This document shows, piece by piece, positions 8,156 to 16,106 of a DNA stretch of 48,949 nt. The position numbers were made by a program, and so were the translations under genes. Within the stretch, counting starts at the first letter, position 1; each line of letters starts with the position of its first letter. The notes under the pieces are model-generated. The model was not told the origin of the DNA, searched no databases, and saw nothing but the letters and a program-made list of their open reading frames with translations. The stretch is from an uncultured Bacteroidales bacterium (lineage in GTDB: Bacteria; Bacteroidota; Bacteroidia; Bacteroidales; Muribaculaceae), in assembly GCA_947175575.1 (NCBI GenBank), contig CAMWNG010000009.1, positions 1 to 48,949 of the forward strand, given 5' to 3'.

Positions 8156-10975
8156 TTATTTTTGTGTTTTGGGGGTTGTGACCGCGTCAACCAGATACGC
8201 GATGGACTTGTAAGACACACCGCTGTTTGCTGTCAGTCCGATCTCGCAAGTGCGCGAGTTGGAATAGCCTGATTTGACCCCTGCCTGTTCCAGAGCCGGG
8301 CGCAGTTTCCGGAGAGCCCAGCGGTTGAGTTCAGGGATGAAGAATCCTTTATCGCCGGCAAATCCGCAGCAGCCCACTTCGGCGGGGACGGTCACGTTAG
8401 TGCTGCATCGTCCTGCAAGACCGATGATGACCGGTGCGAGACCCATGCGACGCGTAGAGCATGTGACGTGTACCGCAACCGGTTCGTCGGTGGGATGGAA
8501 GTCAAGGTGTGGCACCAGGAATTCCTCGATGAATTCGGCCGGTTCGTAAAGACGCATATCCTTGATTCCGTTGCGCATGCGGTGGAGGCAGGGACTTTGG
8601 TCACACATCACGGGATATTTGCCGTTTTGAGAAGCTTTCCATAGAGCGGTATGGAGCTTTTCAAGCATTTCATCACCTTTTTCGGGCATACCTTTGCTTT
8701 CCCAAATCATGCCGCAGCACAGCGATTTCATGTCCTCCGGGAATATGACTTTGTAACCGGCCTTACGGCAGAGATTAAACATCGTGTCCACAAGCGGAGC
8801 GATCTTCTTGCCCTTTTCTTCCGTAACGCCCATCGTACGGTTGATGCACGAAGGGAAGTACACTACCACGCGCTCCGATTCAGGCATTTTCTCTGCCTCC
8901 CGGACGCTCGACTTGGGATAGAAGCCTTTCGGGAGTGCAGCCGACCATAGCGGTAATCCGATACGGTGCATACCTTTGCCTATTGAGTTCACGGCTTTGT
9001 CGCCTACAACTTTTCGTGCCAGATTGGCCGTATCGAGCATCGGGCGCATTACGGAGAGAATGGATCCGAGATGATCGGCGGCGAAGGCTCCGACCTTATA
9101 ACCGAAAGATCCTTCGGGAATTCCGGCTTCGCGAACCACATGCACCATTTCGCCGGTGTTTATTTTCATCGGGCATGAGGTGCTGCACAGGCCGTCGCCG
9201 GCACATGTAGCGTTGCCGAGGAATCCGAAACTCTTCTTCAGAGCATCAGCAGCCTTGAGTGATTCCGGCGAACCTACTGCTTCAAGGCGAGCGATCTCAC
9301 GCAGGATTACGATGCGCTGACGAGCCGACAGAGTGAAGCCGCATGAAACACAGTTCACCTCGCAGAATCCGCACTCGATACACTTGTCCACGATTTCGTG
9401 TACAGGAGTGAGAGGCTTCATGTTCCGCAGATAACATTCCGGATCATCGTTGAACATCGAACCTCGATTCAGAAGATTATGTGGATCGAATGCTTTCTTG
9501 ACGCGGAGCATCATCTCATAAGCTTTGTCGCCCCATTCCTTGCGCACGAACGGTGCCATATTACGACCTACGCCGTGTTCGGCCTTGAGCGAGCCGTCGT
9601 AACGGTCAACAACAAGTTCTACTATGCCTTGCATGAGCCGTTTGTATCTTTCCACTTCTTCCTCGCTGTCGAAATTCTGCGAGATGATGAAATGATAGTT
9701 ACCGGCAAGGGCATGCCCGTAGATGCAGGCGTCGTGGTAGCCACATTCTTGCAACAAGGCTGCCAGCTCAGTGGTTGCTTTAGGCAGATCGTCGATCTGG
9801 AAAGCGACGTCCTCGATCAGCACAGTGGTGCCTTTGGGGCGTGTGCCGCCCACAGTGGGGAAGATACCTGAGCGGAGGCTCCACCAGGCGGCGGTCTCTT
9901 CGGGGTCGGTGCTGAAATGGGCGGGTATATGCAGTCTGAAGGTGTCGATGACCTTCATGATGGCGTCAATGTTAGCCTGCAGTTCGGTTTCGGTGTCTGC
10001 CTTGGTGTCGAGCAGCAGGGCGGTGAGGCCCGATCCGTTGGGGTCATGAACGGCCTCGAGCGATTTAGAATCAAGCATCTCGCATGAGAATACGGGAGCC
10101 GATTTTTCAAGAGCCACAACGCAGCGGCAGGCCTCCTCCATATAATCGAAGTAGAGTAGGGCAGACGCAGCGAAGGGATACAGATGTTCGGTTTTCATCG
10201 TCACTTCGGCGAGGAAAGCCAATGTGCCCTCCGAACCCACCATCAGGTGAGCGATGATTTCGAACGGATCCGTGTATGTTATGAACGGCAACAGGTTCAG
10301 GCCCATTACGTTCTTGATGGCATATTTGTGTGCAATGCGTTTGGACAGATCTTCGTCAGCACGGATTTCATCGCGGATAGTTTCGATTTCTTTAAGCAAT
10401 TCGGGATGAGATGCGCTGAACGCTTTGCGTGATTCGGGGTCAGCGGTGTCAAGGACGGTGCCGTCGGCCAGAATGATTTTTGCCGAAATGAGCTCGCGGT
10501 CGCTGTTGTATTTTACGCCACAATTCATTCCGGAAGCGTTATTGGCTACAATACCGCCCACCATAGCTGATTTCTTGGAGGCGGGGTCGGGAGAGAACAT
10601 GCGTCCGAGCGGCGCGAGAATCTGGTTCACGCGATCGCCGATGATACCGGGCTGCATGGTTATTGTCATAGCGTCCGGCGAAATATTGTATTTTTCCCAG
10701 GATTTTCCGGCCACGACGAGAACAGAATCGCTGACAGCCTGACCTGAGAGGGATGTGCCTGCGGCACGGAAGGTCACGGGAACACTGTGTTCTGTGGCGA
10801 GGTGCATCAGTCGGCTCACCTCGTCGGGCGTGTCGACCGTAACCACCATTTTAGGAATATAGCGGTAGAAGCCGGCGTCGGTACCCCATGCGAGGAGTCT
10901 GAGCGGATCTGTGAAGATGCGCGACGCGGGAATGAATTCCCTAAGTGAACTTGAAAATTTGTCAAACGATTCCAT
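8156..10975 (-). CDS. FAD- and Fe-S-containing D-lactate dehydrogenase, Dld-II type
   Basis: A 939-residue fusion in the order FAD_binding_4 (about 30-240), FAD-oxidase C-terminal domain (about 260-520), two Fe-S cluster motifs (CIECGFCEVNC and CAGDGLCSTSCP, about 530-630), and two cysteine-rich CCG domains (SLCCGM and GCCGFAGDKGFF, about 650-920). Shewanella Dld-II, a respiratory D-lactate dehydrogenase, has the same architecture and length. Glycolate-type 2-hydroxyacids are the main alternative substrates. I start it at ATG 10975; the upstream TTG at 11014 would add 13 non-conserved residues. It sits between namZ and the murT-like gene, so the obvious substrate is the D-lactate released by MurQ. 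That link is inferred from position. Confidence 0.9.
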   Translation of the reverse strand: MESFDKFSSSLREFIPASRIFTDPLRLLAWGTDAGFYRYIPKMVVTVDTPDEVSRLMHLATEHSVPVTFRAAGTSLSGQAVSDSVLVVAGKSWEKYNISPDAMTITMQPGIIGDRVNQILAPLGRMFSPDPASKKSAMVGGIVANNASGMNCGVKYNSDRELISAKIILADGTVLDTADPESRKAFSASHPELLKEIETIRDEIRADEDLSKRIAHKYAIKNVMGLNLLPFITYTDPFEIIAHLMVGSEGTLAFLAEVTMKTEHLYPFAASALLYFDYMEEACRCVVALEKSAPVFSCEMLDSKSLEAVHDPNGSGLTALLLDTKADTETELQANIDAIMKVIDTFRLHIPAHFSTDPEETAAWWSLRSGIFPTVGGTRPKGTTVLIEDVAFQIDDLPKATTELAALLQECGYHDACIYGHALAGNYHFIISQNFDSEEEVERYKRLMQGIVELVVDRYDGSLKAEHGVGRNMAPFVRKEWGDKAYEMMLRVKKAFDPHNLLNRGSMFNDDPECYLRNMKPLTPVHEIVDKCIECGFCEVNCVSCGFTLSARQRIVILREIARLEAVGSPESLKAADALKKSFGFLGNATCAGDGLCSTSCPMKINTGEMVHVVREAGIPEGSFGYKVGAFAADHLGSILSVMRPMLDTANLARKVVGDKAVNSIGKGMHRIGLPLWSAALPKGFYPKSSVREAEKMPESERVVVYFPSCINRTMGVTEEKGKKIAPLVDTMFNLCRKAGYKVIFPEDMKSLCCGMIWESKGMPEKGDEMLEKLHTALWKASQNGKYPVMCDQSPCLHRMRNGIKDMRLYEPAEFIEEFLVPHLDFHPTDEPVAVHVTCSTRRMGLAPVIIGLAGRCSTNVTVPAEVGCCGFAGDKGFFIPELNRWALRKLRPALEQAGVKSGYSNSRTCEIGLTANSGVSYKSIAYLVDAVTTPKTQK

Positions 10976-11014
10976 GATTGGTTGATTGAGGAGTTGAAGA
11001 GAGAGTTTTGGCAA

Positions 11015-11052
11015 GATTCCAGGGAGCCGGATTAGATACGGCTCCCGGAATC
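11015..11052. terminator. Strong hairpin between namZ and the D-lactate dehydrogenase gene
   Basis: GATTCCAGGGAGCCG (11015-11029) pairs with CGGCTCCCGGAATC (11039-11052), 14 bp with one unpaired base. It lies just after the namZ stop on the minus strand. No T tract follows, so it could be a partial terminator, a processing site or a transcript-stabilising hairpin inside the operon. Confidence 0.5.
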
Positions 11053-11056
11053 AGTG

Positions 11057-12292
11057 TTATTTGTAGAGATAATATTTTGAAGATGCAGTCTTGAAAGCTT
11101 CGTTATCCTTGTTCCAATAGTCGATGATATCGGCTACCTTGTGGTTCTTGGAGAAGCGTTTGCGGATTTCTTTGGAACCGCATACCTTATCGAACATGTT
11201 GAAGCGCTTGGGGTCTGCGTTGCCTTCGAGGAAAGTGGCTTTTTCGGGGTGCATGTCAGCGAGTTCCTGCATTACATAGAACTGTGTCAGCGACAGCGGA
11301 GCAACTTCTTTGTCGGTTACGTAGACTTCGATGCCCTGGAGATTTTCACCCTTTCCAACGCTGTAGAAAGGCTTGATATGGATGGGGCGGAACATCATGC
11401 CGGGGAGATTGAGCGCGTTCATGCGACGAGAGAGTTCCTCAGCATCGACCCATGAAGCTGTGAACAGCTTGAAGGGCTCGGTATAGCCAACACCTATGTT
11501 CATATATCCAAGTTCGCCGAGAATGCCACTGACGGGGTACATTACGGCAATCTCCGGATTGGGTATGTGAGGCGAGGGAAGTACCCAAGGCATGCCGGTG
11601 TCGCGGAAATCCATATCGCGGGTCCAGCCCTGCATCGGTATGACGGTAAGGTCGACCTTGAGGCTGTCGCCTACCAGTCCTTCTTCGTTCAGATAGACTG
11701 CGAGTTCGCCGGGAGTGAGGCCGTAGAGATAGGGGATGGGGAACTGGCTCACAAATGATACACAATCATCTTCGGTGAGGTTGCCTTCCACTTTGTTACC
11801 GCTTACGGGGTTGGGGCGGTCGAGCACCATGAATTCCTTGCCGAGTTCGGCGCAGGCCTCCATGCCGAGGCCCATCGTGCTGATAAAAGTGAATGAGCGG
11901 CAGCCGATGTCCTGTATATCATAGATGAGGACGTCCACGTCTTTGAGCATTTCGGGAGTGGGCTTGCGTGATGAGCCGTAGATGGAGTAGACGGTAACGC
12001 CGGTGGCAGGGTCGACGAAGTTGTCAACGTGGTCGCCTGCGTGTACATCCCCGCGCACACCATGTTCGGGAGCATAGAGTCCTACAAGTTCCACATCGGA
12101 AGCTTCATGAAGGATGTCGATGGTCGATTTTAGCTTGTTGTCTACACCTGTGGGATTGGTGATCAGGCCGACACGTTTTCCTTTCAGAGGCGCGAAGTCC
12201 ATATCACGGAGCACCTCGATGCCGGGTTTCACCTGAGCCGAGAGGCTCATGGCGGTCATAATTCCGAGAGCAACTGCGAATATCTTTTTCAT
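11057..12292 (-). CDS. namZ: NamZ-type exo-beta-N-acetylmuramidase (DUF1343, GH171)
   Basis: A 411-residue secreted protein with a signal peptide (residues 1-19, cleavage after SLSA). It belongs to DUF1343, now family GH171, whose members remove MurNAc from the non-reducing end of peptidoglycan fragments. Motifs are VGLITNPTGVD near residue 41, LYAPEHGVRGD with the conserved Glu76, IYDIQDIGCRSFTFISTMG near 124, and VLDRPNPV near 153. It starts 6 nt after the stop of the AmpG-like permease gene. Released MurNAc would feed the MurT-like/MurK/MurQ route encoded just downstream. Family assignment is firm. Preferred substrate (disaccharide versus muropeptide) cannot be read from the sequence. Confidence 0.93.
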   Translation of the reverse strand: MKKIFAVALGIMTAMSLSAQVKPGIEVLRDMDFAPLKGKRVGLITNPTGVDNKLKSTIDILHEASDVELVGLYAPEHGVRGDVHAGDHVDNFVDPATGVTVYSIYGSSRKPTPEMLKDVDVLIYDIQDIGCRSFTFISTMGLGMEACAELGKEFMVLDRPNPVSGNKVEGNLTEDDCVSFVSQFPIPYLYGLTPGELAVYLNEEGLVGDSLKVDLTVIPMQGWTRDMDFRDTGMPWVLPSPHIPNPEIAVMYPVSGILGELGYMNIGVGYTEPFKLFTASWVDAEELSRRMNALNLPGMMFRPIHIKPFYSVGKGENLQGIEVYVTDKEVAPLSLTQFYVMQELADMHPEKATFLEGNADPKRFNMFDKVCGSKEIRKRFSKNHKVADIIDYWNKDNEAFKTASSKYYLYK

Positions 12293-12298
12293 AAGTTA

Positions 12299-13684
12299 TT
12301 ATACTTCTGTGTCTTCAGCAATGTTTTCTTCGATTACTTTATTGACCTTGCGGCCGTAGTTGGGGTTGATGTGCGGGTAGACGAGTGCGGTGACGGCCCA
12401 TGTTGCAAAAGTGCAGCAAAGAACGTACCAGAAGAAACCGTTGTAACCGAGCTGTTCCTGTACCCAACCGGCAATCATGCCCGGGAGCATCATGCCAAGT
12501 GCCATGAATGCTGTACAAATGGCATAATGTGAGGTCTTGTAGGGTCCGTCAGCAAAATACATCATGAACAGCATGAAAGCTGTGAAACCGAAGCCGTAGC
12601 CAAATTGGTCAACAAAAACACAGGCATATATTGAAATGCCGCCCCAGAGGGTATTCACATCGGGTTCAAAATAGCTCAAGGCGATGTAAACAATAGAGTT
12701 GAGAGAGATGCACAGGGCCATGGGCCAAATCCACTTTTTCAGACCGCCGGCAGATGCGCATATACCGCCGATAATGCCGCCTACTGTCAGTCCGATAACA
12801 CCGATGGTGCCGTAAGCCAGGCCAACCTGCGCGGTTGTCAGACCCAGACCTCCGACACTTTGCGGGTCAACGAGGAAGGGCTGTATGAGCTTGATGAGCT
12901 GAGCCTCGGGCAGGCGGTAAAGCAACATGAACAGTATGGCGATGAAAACATATTTCTTTTTAAAGAATGTTGCAAAAGAGTCGCCGAACGAACGAACAAC
13001 AGCGCCTACACCGCCTTTACCATCGGCATCTACAGTCGGTTTATCGCTTACAGGATATGGAAGGATAAACATGTGGTAGACAGACACTACGCCGAAGAAC
13101 ACGGCCATGCAGGCAAATGTCGTGATCCAGGCTTTCGGAATGTTTGCCATGCTGACTTCGAGATAGCCGGCGAGTGCTACCAGACCACCTTGACCAAGGA
13201 TAGAGGCGCAACGGTAGAATGTCGAGCGGATGCCAACAAACAAACTCTGCTCATTTGTATTAAGAGCCAGCATATAGAAGCCGTCGGAGGCTATGTCGTG
13301 AGTGGCTGAGGCAAATGCCATTACCCAGAAGATGGCCAGACACAGTGTGAAAAGGTTTACCGAGACGTTACCGGCGGCGAGTTCGGCTGCACCGGGAGTG
13401 GGAATGGTGAAAGCTACGCCGGCAAGCGCGAGAGTGACGATTATCTGCATAGCTACTGTCCACCATCGTTTAGTCTTGATTACATCGACAATAGGGCTCC
13501 AGAAAGGCTTGATGACCCATGGCAGATAGAGCCAACCTGTGTAGAGAGCTATGTCGGCATTCGACATACCCAGACGCTTGAACATCATCACAGAGATCAT
13601 ATTCACAGCGAAGTATGGTATTCCTTGTGCGAAGTAGAGAGTCGGTATCCAAGCCCAGGGATTTCTTTTTGTAGGATGTTTCAT
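12299..13684 (-). CDS. ampG: AmpG-like MFS muropeptide permease
   Basis: A 461-residue major facilitator with 12 or more hydrophobic segments. The N-terminal YFAQGIPYFAVN, SNADIALYTGWLYLPWVIKPFWSP and ASATHDIASDGFYM segments match the AmpG/Cmx-like MFS group. AmpG proteins import anhydro-muropeptides or GlcNAc-anhydroMurNAc from the periplasm. It follows the SpoIID/LytB gene by 32 nt and precedes namZ by 6 nt, so it is part of the salvage operon. It is shorter than E. coli AmpG, with only a small C-terminal extension. Membership in the AmpG-like group is well supported. The actual cargo may be muropeptides, disaccharides or free MurNAc. Confidence 0.87.
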   Translation of the reverse strand: MKHPTKRNPWAWIPTLYFAQGIPYFAVNMISVMMFKRLGMSNADIALYTGWLYLPWVIKPFWSPIVDVIKTKRWWTVAMQIIVTLALAGVAFTIPTPGAAELAAGNVSVNLFTLCLAIFWVMAFASATHDIASDGFYMLALNTNEQSLFVGIRSTFYRCASILGQGGLVALAGYLEVSMANIPKAWITTFACMAVFFGVVSVYHMFILPYPVSDKPTVDADGKGGVGAVVRSFGDSFATFFKKKYVFIAILFMLLYRLPEAQLIKLIQPFLVDPQSVGGLGLTTAQVGLAYGTIGVIGLTVGGIIGGICASAGGLKKWIWPMALCISLNSIVYIALSYFEPDVNTLWGGISIYACVFVDQFGYGFGFTAFMLFMMYFADGPYKTSHYAICTAFMALGMMLPGMIAGWVQEQLGYNGFFWYVLCCTFATWAVTALVYPHINPNYGRKVNKVIEENIAEDTEV

Positions 13685-13716
13685 TGATTAAGAAAGAATG
13701 TGATAGTTTATGATTT

Positions 13717-15006
13717 TCAGTAGATTTTGGATAATTCAGCTCCGGGGTAGTAGTGTGCGAGGATCTGCGCGTAGTCGTAACCTTTCTCGCCCATTACAGC
13801 TGCGCCGATCTGGCAGAGTCCGGCTCCGTGTCCCCAGCCTGCGCCGTGCAGACGGAAACCGTCCGCTGTCTTTTCGACTGTGAAAGCCGAGCTATACAGA
13901 TGGCTGGGCGAAAGAGTGCGACGGATTTCGAGTTCTTTGCCGATGATGCGGGTCAGTTTGGAACCGACGATCTTGAGCCGCCAAAGGCGTCCGGATGTGC
14001 CGCGATCCATAGGTATGAGTTCCTTGATTGTGCCGTAGTCGAGACCGCTACGTTCGCGTACGAGTTTTGATAGTTCCTCGGTAGTGTATTCCACAGTCCA
14101 GCGATAGAAATCGGTGGTTTCCTGATCATAGTTGTTAAGAACCTGCGCCAGAATTTTAGCATCTGATGTATTGCAGAATGCGTCGGGACGGCTGTTGATC
14201 CATGCTTCGGCATTGGCTTCGATGCGCAAGTCTTTGAAATCCATCGGTTCCGGGGAATCGCGACGCGCCACGAGGTAGCTCAGAGGACGGTTGTCCCAGC
14301 AATATTGGAATTCCTCAAACACACCGCCGCAGCATTTTGAGAAGCGGGCGTCGCAAAGTTCCTTGTTTTCATCAAGAAGAACTTGTCCGGCTGTCTCACG
14401 GATCGCTTCAGCGACTTTTGGCGTTGACTGGCGTGTCACTCCCTGATAGCGCTGGCAGTGGTCATCGGCGCATACGTCGAAAAGTGTATGATCCTCGCGG
14501 TCGTACCATTTGATCAGTTCCTCCGGAGTGTCGACCATTTCTGATACGGGTTGAGAGCCCGTATGTTTGATTTGTGCAAGGAGCCAGCTGCGCGAAATCA
14601 CGGCATGGGCTTTCAGAAGTTCCAAAGATGCGTGTGCGCTCATCTCGGATGAGATGACGCTGAGCAGATAGTCCTCCACCGGCAGTGTATTTATCACAGT
14701 GAGGCCGTCAGGAGTGGATATTACGCGACAGGCTCCCGAAAAGCGCTGGTTTTCGCGACGTTCCCAGTGGAAATTCACGCCGATCACCACGTCGAAGATT
14801 TCAAATGTAGCTTCGGCGTCGGCGGGGCGGAGAGTCACTTCATCGTGGAGCTCGCCTTGCCAGGCGATACGTCCGTCGGGAGCCTGCGAGAAAGTCTGAG
14901 GACCGCGTACGGGAGTATTGTCAGGCTGGATGTATGTGCCGTGGAAGGTGATTTCGAGGCGATCGGCAGTGAGGATGCCTACGTTTACGTCTGGATGTCC
15001 GTTCAT
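13717..15006 (-). CDS. SpoIID/LytB-domain protein without a visible signal peptide
   Basis: A 429-residue protein whose C-terminal two thirds is a SpoIID/LytB domain. The segment VEDYLLSVISSEM contains Glu121, equivalent to the catalytic Glu of SpoIID, a lytic transglycosylase acting on denuded glycan strands. Also present are CADDHCQRYQGV, a possible metal site, FSKCCGGVFEE, and the typical C-terminal GAGWGHGAGLCQIGA and ILAHYYPG. The first 60 residues form a beta-rich domain and show no signal peptide or membrane segment, unlike most SpoIID proteins. It overlaps the DUF4922 gene by 4 nt. A role on imported glycan fragments in the cytoplasm, or export by another route, are both possible. Confidence 0.9.
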   Translation of the reverse strand: MNGHPDVNVGILTADRLEITFHGTYIQPDNTPVRGPQTFSQAPDGRIAWQGELHDEVTLRPADAEATFEIFDVVIGVNFHWERRENQRFSGACRVISTPDGLTVINTLPVEDYLLSVISSEMSAHASLELLKAHAVISRSWLLAQIKHTGSQPVSEMVDTPEELIKWYDREDHTLFDVCADDHCQRYQGVTRQSTPKVAEAIRETAGQVLLDENKELCDARFSKCCGGVFEEFQYCWDNRPLSYLVARRDSPEPMDFKDLRIEANAEAWINSRPDAFCNTSDAKILAQVLNNYDQETTDFYRWTVEYTTEELSKLVRERSGLDYGTIKELIPMDRGTSGRLWRLKIVGSKLTRIIGKELEIRRTLSPSHLYSSAFTVEKTADGFRLHGAGWGHGAGLCQIGAAVMGEKGYDYAQILAHYYPGAELSKIY

Positions 15007-15941
15007 TTTACGTTTCGGGCTATTTCGTTGATTTCTTCAGCCGACAGGCAGAGTTCATCAAGAATTTCAGTGATTTTTGCTGCATCAAGTGCGTTGAAGT
15101 CTTTTTCGAGGGGAGTTATGAATACTCCGCCCATGTCGACCGAGGCAGGGCTGAGAAGCATGGTGCCTTCGCCTTCGGTGCCGTAGCAGGAAGGACGATG
15201 GCGCTTGCGGGGAATAACTACCAGACGCACACCCGCGGGGGTGGGATAGCAGAGCAGATTCATCATAGGCTCTTTTTCACCTTCGGGCACGGGAATCGCA
15301 TCGTAAAGACGTTTGAAAAGACGTTGACCGGCTTCGGCATCATCTGCCGGTGCATCAATTACGAAAACTTTCAGAGGAAGTGTATCCACAAGAGCGAGAA
15401 CTGCATCGCCGTCGGTGGCAATGGTTTTGAGTTCTGCGTTTTCAAGAGCGTCGGCAAGTGTCAGAAAGTCGCTGTTACCGGCCTGAAAGTGCATGTGGTC
15501 GGGTGCAGAAGCGCCACAACGCGGGCCGTTATAGAAAACTGTGTAATCCTCGAGTTCGGCGGCCAGACGCATCATGTCTGCGATGCGGCCTTCGATGAGC
15601 TGGTCGGTATGGGTTGTGTCAGGAATTGTAAGATGACGCGGGAAGATGGGGAAGGGGTTGATGAGCACTGTGTAACGGTCGGCCCAGTCGATTCCTTCCT
15701 GAACTTCGGGACGGTTGGCCGCGCAGAGGAAACATTTGCGCTCCTTGAGCGATTTTGCATCAACTTTGGCCGATGATGATACGATTCGGGCGGGATTGAA
15801 CTGAACCTTGACGGTCCATCCGGGCAGTTCCACTTCCTTGACTTTAACGCCTTTGAGAGCCTCGAAATTTCCGGCGGCCATAGGCCATACTGCCAGCTGA
15901 GAGGCTATGAAATCAGATATTTGTGCGGAGGACAGAGCCAT
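15003..15941 (-). CDS. DUF4922 protein with HIT/GalT-like nucleotidyltransferase motifs
   Basis: A 312-residue cytoplasmic protein of the HIT/GalT superfamily, DUF4922 type. Visible elements are C70-FL-C73, a possible zinc site; INPFPIFPRHLTIP near residue 94; and YNGPRCGASAPDHMHFQAG, containing H149-x-H151-x-Q153, the active-site triad form used by GalT and GDP-hexose or Ap4A phosphorylases. A second half with LLCYP and VVIPRKRHRP completes a two-domain GalT-like body. It is the first gene of the salvage run after the terminator at 16048-16078 and its stop overlaps the SpoIID gene start by 4 nt. A nucleotidyl-transfer or phosphorolysis reaction on a sugar nucleotide is likely, substrate unknown. 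Confidence 0.85.
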   Translation of the reverse strand: MALSSAQISDFIASQLAVWPMAAGNFEALKGVKVKEVELPGWTVKVQFNPARIVSSSAKVDAKSLKERKCFLCAANRPEVQEGIDWADRYTVLINPFPIFPRHLTIPDTTHTDQLIEGRIADMMRLAAELEDYTVFYNGPRCGASAPDHMHFQAGNSDFLTLADALENAELKTIATDGDAVLALVDTLPLKVFVIDAPADDAEAGQRLFKRLYDAIPVPEGEKEPMMNLLCYPTPAGVRLVVIPRKRHRPSCYGTEGEGTMLLSPASVDMGGVFITPLEKDFNALDAAKITEILDELCLSAEEINEIARNVK

Positions 15942-16047
15942 AATTGCGTATAGATAAAATGATTGGTGGCAGGAGGTGAATGGGGCGCCGGAACTGCAAA
16001 TGCCGGAGGTACACCGCCTTAAAATTGTTTTATTCTGATAAATCCGT

Positions 16048-16078
16048 CTCAGTCGCCCGTCCGTATCGGGCGACTGAG
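16048..16078 (-). terminator. Terminator of the amidase-glycosyltransferase unit
   Basis: CTCAGTCGCCCG (16048-16059) and CGGGCGACTGAG (16067-16078) form a perfect 12-bp stem with a 7-nt loop. On the minus strand it lies 28 nt past the glycosyltransferase stop and is followed by an A/T-rich tract. It separates this unit from the DUF4922-led run. Confidence 0.75.
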
Positions 16079-16106
16079 CGGATGAAGTGTGATTGGAATG
16101 CCTTGC

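Noticed and set aside
15198-15776. 192-codon open frame antisense to the DUF4922 gene
   Set aside because: The DUF4922 frame carries the H-x-H-x-Q and C-x-x-C motifs; the antisense frame has no family resemblance.
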